Source of the DNA: Odobenus rosmarus divergens
Lineage: Eukaryota > Chordata > Mammalia > Carnivora > Odobenidae
Assembly (NCBI RefSeq): GCF_000321225.1
Contig: NW_004450565.1
Coordinates: 968,155 to 1,032,154 of the forward strand
DNA: 64,000 nucleotides
Direction: 5' to 3'
The notes under the pieces are model-generated. The model had not been told where the DNA came from. It did not search any database and saw nothing but the letters and a program-made list of their open reading frames with translations. Of the stretch, positions 58,589 through 64,000 are shown piece after piece. The position numbers and the translations under genes were made by a program. How positions within the stretch are numbered: position 1 is the stretch's first letter; every line of letters starts with the position of its first letter.

Positions 58589-58611
58589 CCCCCCCCCCCC
58601 CCCCCCCCCCC
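58589..58611. repeat. Homopolymer run of 23 C
   Basis: An uninterrupted C run followed by cgccgccacc. The G-rich complement can form G-quadruplexes. The exact length is likely to be a sequencing or assembly weak point. Confidence 0.9.
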
Positions 58612-58964
58612 GCCGCCACCGGCTGGTCTCACAGAACTCAGGGAAAGAACTGGGCTCTGGGGGACTTTGGGCTCCTGACAAGCAAGTAATTAGAAGTAAT
58701 TGCTCAAACTTAGTTTGTCTGCATTTCAGCACTGAGTTTTTAAACCTACGGGAGATCACGAAGGGATCTTTACACGAGGTTGAAACACAGGACCGGGGGT
58801 GTAATTTCTTCCCCCATGTCTGTTGCGGCTGGGAACATGAAGCAGAACAGAATGGCCCATGTGTGGCAGGTGCTGTCACCCAACCACACTCTTCCAGAAG
58901 GGCTCCTCCTGGTGCATCCTCAGAGGCCAGCCTGGCTGGCTGCAAATTCCCGACCAAAATACTA

Positions 58965-59090
58965 CCTGGCTCCGTGTCTGTTTCCTTCTCTGAAAATGGG
59001 GATGGTACCACCCCCAGGCTCCGTGGGCTTGTTTAGGAGCATTCGGAGAGTTAGCAAATCTCAAGTGCTCAGTTGGTGTCTGACACCTGC
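58965..59090 (+). mobile_element. MIR-like fragment
   Basis: It has ctccgtgtctgtttccttct, ctgaaaatggggatggtacc and gtttaggagcattcggagag, then agtgctcagttggtgtctg. This fits the MIR 3' half. Confidence 0.6.
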
Positions 59091-59239
59091 CAGGTTCTCC
59101 ATCAGTCCTGGCTTCCAGGTCTACCACGGGCTTCTTTCCCCCCCTCCCCCCAGAGGCTACTCTACCCTGTGCCCTGGCCATGAACCCAGAAGGACCCCCC
59201 CTCCTCTACTCTGAGAGCTTGGAGCTGCTGGGGCTGGGG

Positions 59240-59400
59240 GGTATCTGCAGACCCTGGAACCAGACTCTGGGCTTCGGTCCCCCTCTCTGCTGTGTGACCT
59301 TGGGCTCTTGAGCTCATGCTCTGTGCTTCCACTCGCTCACTTGTAATCCATACCTCTCAGGGCTACTGTGGGGCTCCATGAAGTAAAATGTGTGAAACAG
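59240..59400 (+). mobile_element. MIR-like fragment
   Basis: It has tgctgtgtgaccttgggctc, then a degenerate cttcactcgctcacttgtaa and ctctcagggctactgtggggc, then gtaaaatgtgtg. MIR core order. Confidence 0.65.
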
Positions 59401-62400
59401 GACAGCCCTGCAGCAATGAGCCTTCCTTAGATGAGGCTGAGCCGCTCTTTTATGGTGTGTAGGGGGCAGGGCACCCAGTGCCCCCCCCGAGACCCTCGTC
59501 TCTTCCAGTCCGGGTCTCTCCCCCAGCACAGAGCACCTCTCTCGGGGTGGGAGATGGAGGGAATGGGCTGCACCTGGGGTTCTGCTCAACCACACGAAAA
59601 GGAGAATGAGGAAGAACTTTGAAATATTGGCAAAGATGAAGTTCTCCCTCAATTGATGGAGACTGGAGGTCGGCAGTGAAGGGGTGTGACTCACCCCTGC
59701 GGGGATCCTGGGGTCTTCGACACGCAGGTCAGATCGGCACCAGGATTTCCAAGCGTTGAAACTGGGCCCTTTGGTAGATTAGTGGCATGAGGACAGAGGG
59801 AGGACGGGAAGGAGGGATCGGGCAGTGAACAAAGGAGGGGCCACGGTGCTCTAGGGCTTTTACCAGCTCCACCCCAGCCCTTGCAGCCCCGGAAGGGTGC
59901 AGACCCAGCTACAGACCCAACCTTCCCAGGTGCCCCAGCAGGGTTCCTTGGGAGGGGTCAGGCTCGGCAGAGTGGGCTGGGTGGGCATGACCCCACGTTT
60001 TACCCACTGGGCCTCGACAGCTGTGGGGATATTGGGGAGAAATGGATTGTCTTGGAAAGCGGGAGCAGAGCCCCTGAATGGGAAGTAAGGTGCAGAGTGC
60101 TGGGGGGATGGGGCGGGTGTGAGCCAAGGTCTTGTGATCCCCGCTTCTGTGGCCCAGTGACCCTCTGTCACCTGACCTGGGGAAGAGGGGGAGGGGGCTT
60201 TCGGGAGGTGGTCCTAGGGGAACCAGAGAACACATCTGCCAGCCTTTGGGATTTTTAAATTCAAAAGCGTGATTCAGCTTTAAGATTGAAAAGATGGGAA
60301 CCAATAGAGGCCAGGGAGGCAGGGGCTCTGGGGCTGCCCTGCTGGGGGTGGACTGGGCAAGAAGAGGCAGGGCGCCTGACCAGGAGACTAGGTTCTGCCA
60401 GCAGAGCCCACCTCTTTACACCAAGGATTTCACAAGACCCCTTTTGATCTCTTGAAAGGAAGTTATACTTAATAATTTTATACTTAATAACATGCCTACA
60501 CACAAAGTAAAATAAATATGCGTAGTGCCCTATAAAATAGGACAAGTAAAGGGAAAGTGTTGGTGGATGGAGCGACGTCATGCGTTTCCATGTGCCCACA
60601 CTCCACATGATGGCCCTGCACAGGACCCCCCGCCCCCAGCGAGGGCACCACCTAAGAAGGCAGGGAGCCCCAGGGCCAACAACTCACAAGCCACGTGGGG
60701 CCCTGTCCCTAGTGATGCCAAGTTTGAAATGATCCACTTGGCCAAAGCTCCAACCTCAGTGAAGCCTTCCCTCTATTCACATCAGCCTGCATTCCTGGGA
60801 AATCCCAGCATCTCCAGACTTTGCAAAAACCCAAATAATAACTTCATGTTAGGATTTACACAGAAGTAGGCTCTAGACTCAAACCGTTATAAACAGGTTT
60901 GTGGCTGCCCTTGGCGTCCAGCAGGAAGTCCACGGGATGCCCTGGCGCACTGCAGACCCCTGACAGTCTGGCTTTGTGTCCACTCGATGCCAGTAGCGCC
61001 CCCCCCCCATTCATATGACGCTCAGAAACCTGCCACGAGTTTCGAAACATCCCCGACGGCTGTGCAGAACCACTGAGACCCACTGGTCAAGACCATGTGT
61101 CCCTGGGCCCCCATTGCCCCACCACGCCTTCAGCCTGTGTCTTGGCAACACCCTCCTGCCAAAGACCACGGGAGCACACATGCTGTCAAGGGGGGGTTGA
61201 TGGACTTGGGACAACAAGGGACACCACGTACGGTGGGGCATCTTGGTAAGACAGCATTAGAAAGGATCAACTATATAGGACTTGGGGGACATTCACAGAA
61301 ATGGGGCTTGGCTCAGGATTGGGTGCTGGCAGGAGGTAGAGGCAGCTGAGAGACTGGGTATCCTAATAAATCCTATCTAGAAGGCGGAGGAATGAAGCCA
61401 GGCAGCGGCTGGGGAGGGTAGGAAGCTGAGGTACACATGCCAGCCAGCAGAGGGGGCTGGTGGTCCCTGGGGTTCAGACCAGGTCAGCGGGCTGGCTCCC
61501 AGGCTGGGGCTGGGGGTGCCTCCCTCCAACAGGGTCAGTGGTCTGGCCGGGTTGCAGGTGCTCTGTGAACTCGTTTGCGAGCATACCACAGCCCCGCATG
61601 GGCTCGGGACTGGGCTAGGCTGAGGCATGGAATTGAAGGGGGGGCCCTGAATCTGAGCAATCAAGATAAGTGGTATTTTACTGGAGTACTTTTTAAAAGT
61701 GGGCTGGCAGGGTCCCCAGATTGTCTGTGGTCTTTTGGGCCCAGAGGCTTTACGGGGACGCATGAACCACAGGTTTTGCTTGCTCCTTCGGTTTTTGACA
61801 GGCTGGAGAAGAGTGGAGATCTTGAGCCCTGGGTCAGCATCTCCCTCTTGGACTTGGAGATCCAGTCCTCCCCAGCAACCCACTGTGCGTTCCTGGTTGG
61901 GTATCTGCCCTGCGCAGATGGAGGTGCTGGGATTCACCCTGCAGACTGGGGTTTGCTGGGCCTCTGAGGTTTTTGGAAGCTCCCCAGATGATTGTAACAT
62001 CTACATCCATTCCTTGAAGTACTCATGAGGCTATTGGCTTTGAGGGGGGTTGTGTGCTAGCATTCACACTGCCCAGGACCCCCAGGGAGCATGGAGCAGA
62101 CGGTCCAAAGCATGACTTGCATGAGGATCCCCTTTGCCCCCCTGCGGCAACAACAGAGAAAAGGGAGAGAACTTTGAGCCCCAGGACAAGATGGTTAAGC
62201 CCCCACCCAGATGATTCTCCTGAGCAGGGGGGTCCCTGGAAGGAGGTCCCCGTGCTGGGGGTGAAGGTTGTTTCTGTATCCGAGTCTGACCTGGGGTCTC
62301 CCCAAGTTACCCAGGAAGACACTCTCAAGACTGGAACACGCAACAGTGGGATGGAAGACATAGCCTGTGGGTGGGGGTAGGAGGCAGGACCGCCCCCCAC

Positions 62401-63719
62401 GGTGGTGTCTGTGGCTCTGATGGAGACGGGGGCCTCCGATCGGGCCCGCGAGGGAGACGGTGGGTGGAGAGCACCGTGTCTGTGAGGGGTGACGGCTGCA
62501 GCCAAGGAAGGCGGGGTGTGGAAGCCTGGGGACCCTCATGCCTCCACAGGGTCGGGGGCTGTCCCTGTCCCTGGCCAGGCCTTGGCCCTCTCCTCACTCT
62601 GCAGGTGTGTGGCCACACCGGGAAGCCGCATATCCCCAAGGGCCCATGTGGTCCCCAGGTGGCGAGCCTCCTCTGAGGGCCTGGCAGCCACAGGCAGAGG
62701 ACACAGAAGCTCTTTGGCCCCCCAGAGCGAGCGCCCCTGGGCTGCCCATGAGCCCGGGGCATCTTCCATGAGCCCAGGCCCCGGGAGCCCAGGGCCACGG
62801 AACTCGCGCTGAGAGCCACTGGGCGTGAGGCAGCCCCGCAGAGGCTTGGCGCTGTTTGCTCATCTCACCCCTGGAGCAGGTCAGGGGGGAGCCACGGAGG
62901 GCAGATCTGGACTCGGGAACCCCAGGACTGGCAGAGAGGAAAGACAGGGGCGCGTCCCCTCGCTGTGGGGAGGGTGTGGCGAGTGCTCTGGGACCAGCGC
63001 CTAGGGGGGTGGTTGCCGGCCGGGCCCAGGTATGAGGACTTGCTTGGGGGGAGTAATGCACGGTGTCAGCCGGGGTCTTGCTCTCCCATCGGGACCTCGA
63101 GGGACACATCTGCCCACCTAATACTTTCTGCTGACGGGAGCAAACTTGACCCACCACCCACAGGACAGTGAGAGCCAAAGGTGACCAACCTGGAACATGC
63201 CTGAAGCCTTGTTGTAACTGAGGAAGGGGCAGGGGGAGGAAGGGGGGCCTCCAGCCTCAGGTTCTGGGTAGACCCTGTCCCTCCGCGGCACAGGGGCAGA
63301 CAACAGGCAGTCCCGGGGCAGGTGGGGAGCACAGGGGGAGGGGGTGTCCGGATCAGGGCTCAGGCATGGCAGACACAGGCAGAGACGGGTGGGCTGTCAC
63401 CATCGATGAGGCTGTGCGGCAGGAAGCTGCAGAGCCGGGCCCCGGAGGCCGGCTGGGTAGCAAGGGGGATGGTGACAGCATGGCCCCGTCACCAGGGTGA
63501 CCTCTGAACCCCCCTCTAGCTAAGATCCGGCCCGGCCTCCAAGGCTGGGCTTGGTCTGTGAGGAGAAAGGGACACACAGGCAGAAGGAGGGGTCTGTCCA
63601 GGTGAGCACCGCTGTGGGTAGCACGTACTCTGGGGAGGAGGCTGCGCTTTGCACCTGCTGCGTGGTCTGAGGTGTTTCCAGAAAGGTTCGCTCCCTAGGC
63701 CTGGCAGGTGTAGTGGCTG

Positions 63720-63880
63720 GACATTAGAAGGAACACACAGGGCTTTGGATTTGGAGGCCTGGGTGTCCTGCCTTGGCCTCCTCATAGCAGACCCCATTGC
63801 GTGGGACTTTTAAAGTCTTTTTCCTTATCTGTAAAGCAAGGGTAATGGTATCTCACTTCCAGGGACATCATCAGCTCGGG
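63720..63880 (+). mobile_element. MIR-like fragment
   Basis: It has gctttggatttggaggcctg, then tttttccttatctgtaaagc, aagggtaatggtatctcact and a tail. Consistent with a decayed MIR. Confidence 0.5.
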
Positions 63881-64000
63881 GCACCTGGCCCCAAGTGCAG
63901 ACCCCAAAACAAAGCCTGTTGTTCTGATGGGAGCCGGTGTCTCTTTTCAGTAGGAGGATGACTCAGACCAAGAGACCCCATTTCTGTGAGCTGCTCTATT

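Larger units (their letters stand above)
55114..64000. other. Intergenic region, no gene recognised
   Basis: About 8.9 kb. It contains MIR and L1-like relics, a short GA repeat (57537-57554), a 23-C run (58589-58611) and GC-rich unique sequence toward the end. I looked for the minus-strand trefoil exon of TFF3, the next gene in human, and did not find it. Confidence 0.55.

Noticed and set aside
55114..64000. TFF3 (next gene in human, opposite strand)
   Set aside because: No minus-strand trefoil signature (CGYP, GCCFD, PWCF) and no matching 3' UTR was found; it probably starts beyond the window.

Overview
The window is a stretch of carnivore nuclear genome carrying most of ABCG1 on the + strand. 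ABCG1 is the ATP-binding cassette half-transporter that moves cellular sterol toward HDL. Fourteen coding exons, with canonical AG/GT borders and matching phases, join into an uninterrupted frame of 618 codons plus a stop. That corresponds to residues 61-678 of the 678-residue human long isoform. The first about 60 codons, the 5' UTR and the main promoter lie upstream of base 1. Five tRNA-derived Can-SINE copies (SINEC type) place the animal in Carnivora. Their sequence looks caniform and not felid, and probably a non-dog caniform (bear, seal or mustelid type). This is inference from repeat consensus as I remember it.

Layout. 1-108: 3' part of an N-terminal coding exon. 109-29111: a 29 kb intron holding two SINEs, several MIR-like fragments, a CpG island at about 8.04-8.65 kb with promoter-like elements, a GT-rich minisatellite at 21.4-22.0 kb and an AT-rich block just before the next exon. 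29112-37244: exons of the nucleotide-binding domain (Walker A, Q-loop, LSGGQ signature, Walker B, D-loop, H-loop). 38765-41914: linker exons, including one with two 5' splice donors 36 nt apart that give isoforms with or without a 12-residue insert. 42811-46822: six-helix membrane domain and stop codon. 46823 to about 47500: 3' UTR resembling the human ABCG1 3' UTR.

47.5-64 kb appears intergenic: SINEs, MIR/L1-like relics, a CTCCTG/CACCTG hexanucleotide array, a 23-C run and two AATAAA-bearing sites that look like transcript 3' ends (51.4 and 54.8 kb). I found no second protein-coding gene. In human the next gene is TFF3 on the opposite strand; its trefoil exon was not seen here and probably lies beyond the window.

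No prokaryotic features, CRISPR arrays, rRNA genes or functional tRNA genes were found. The points most worth follow-up are the conserved +12 alternative donor with its RKDS junction, the intronic CpG island, the 3'-end ambiguity of ABCG1, and the large tandem arrays close to splice sites.
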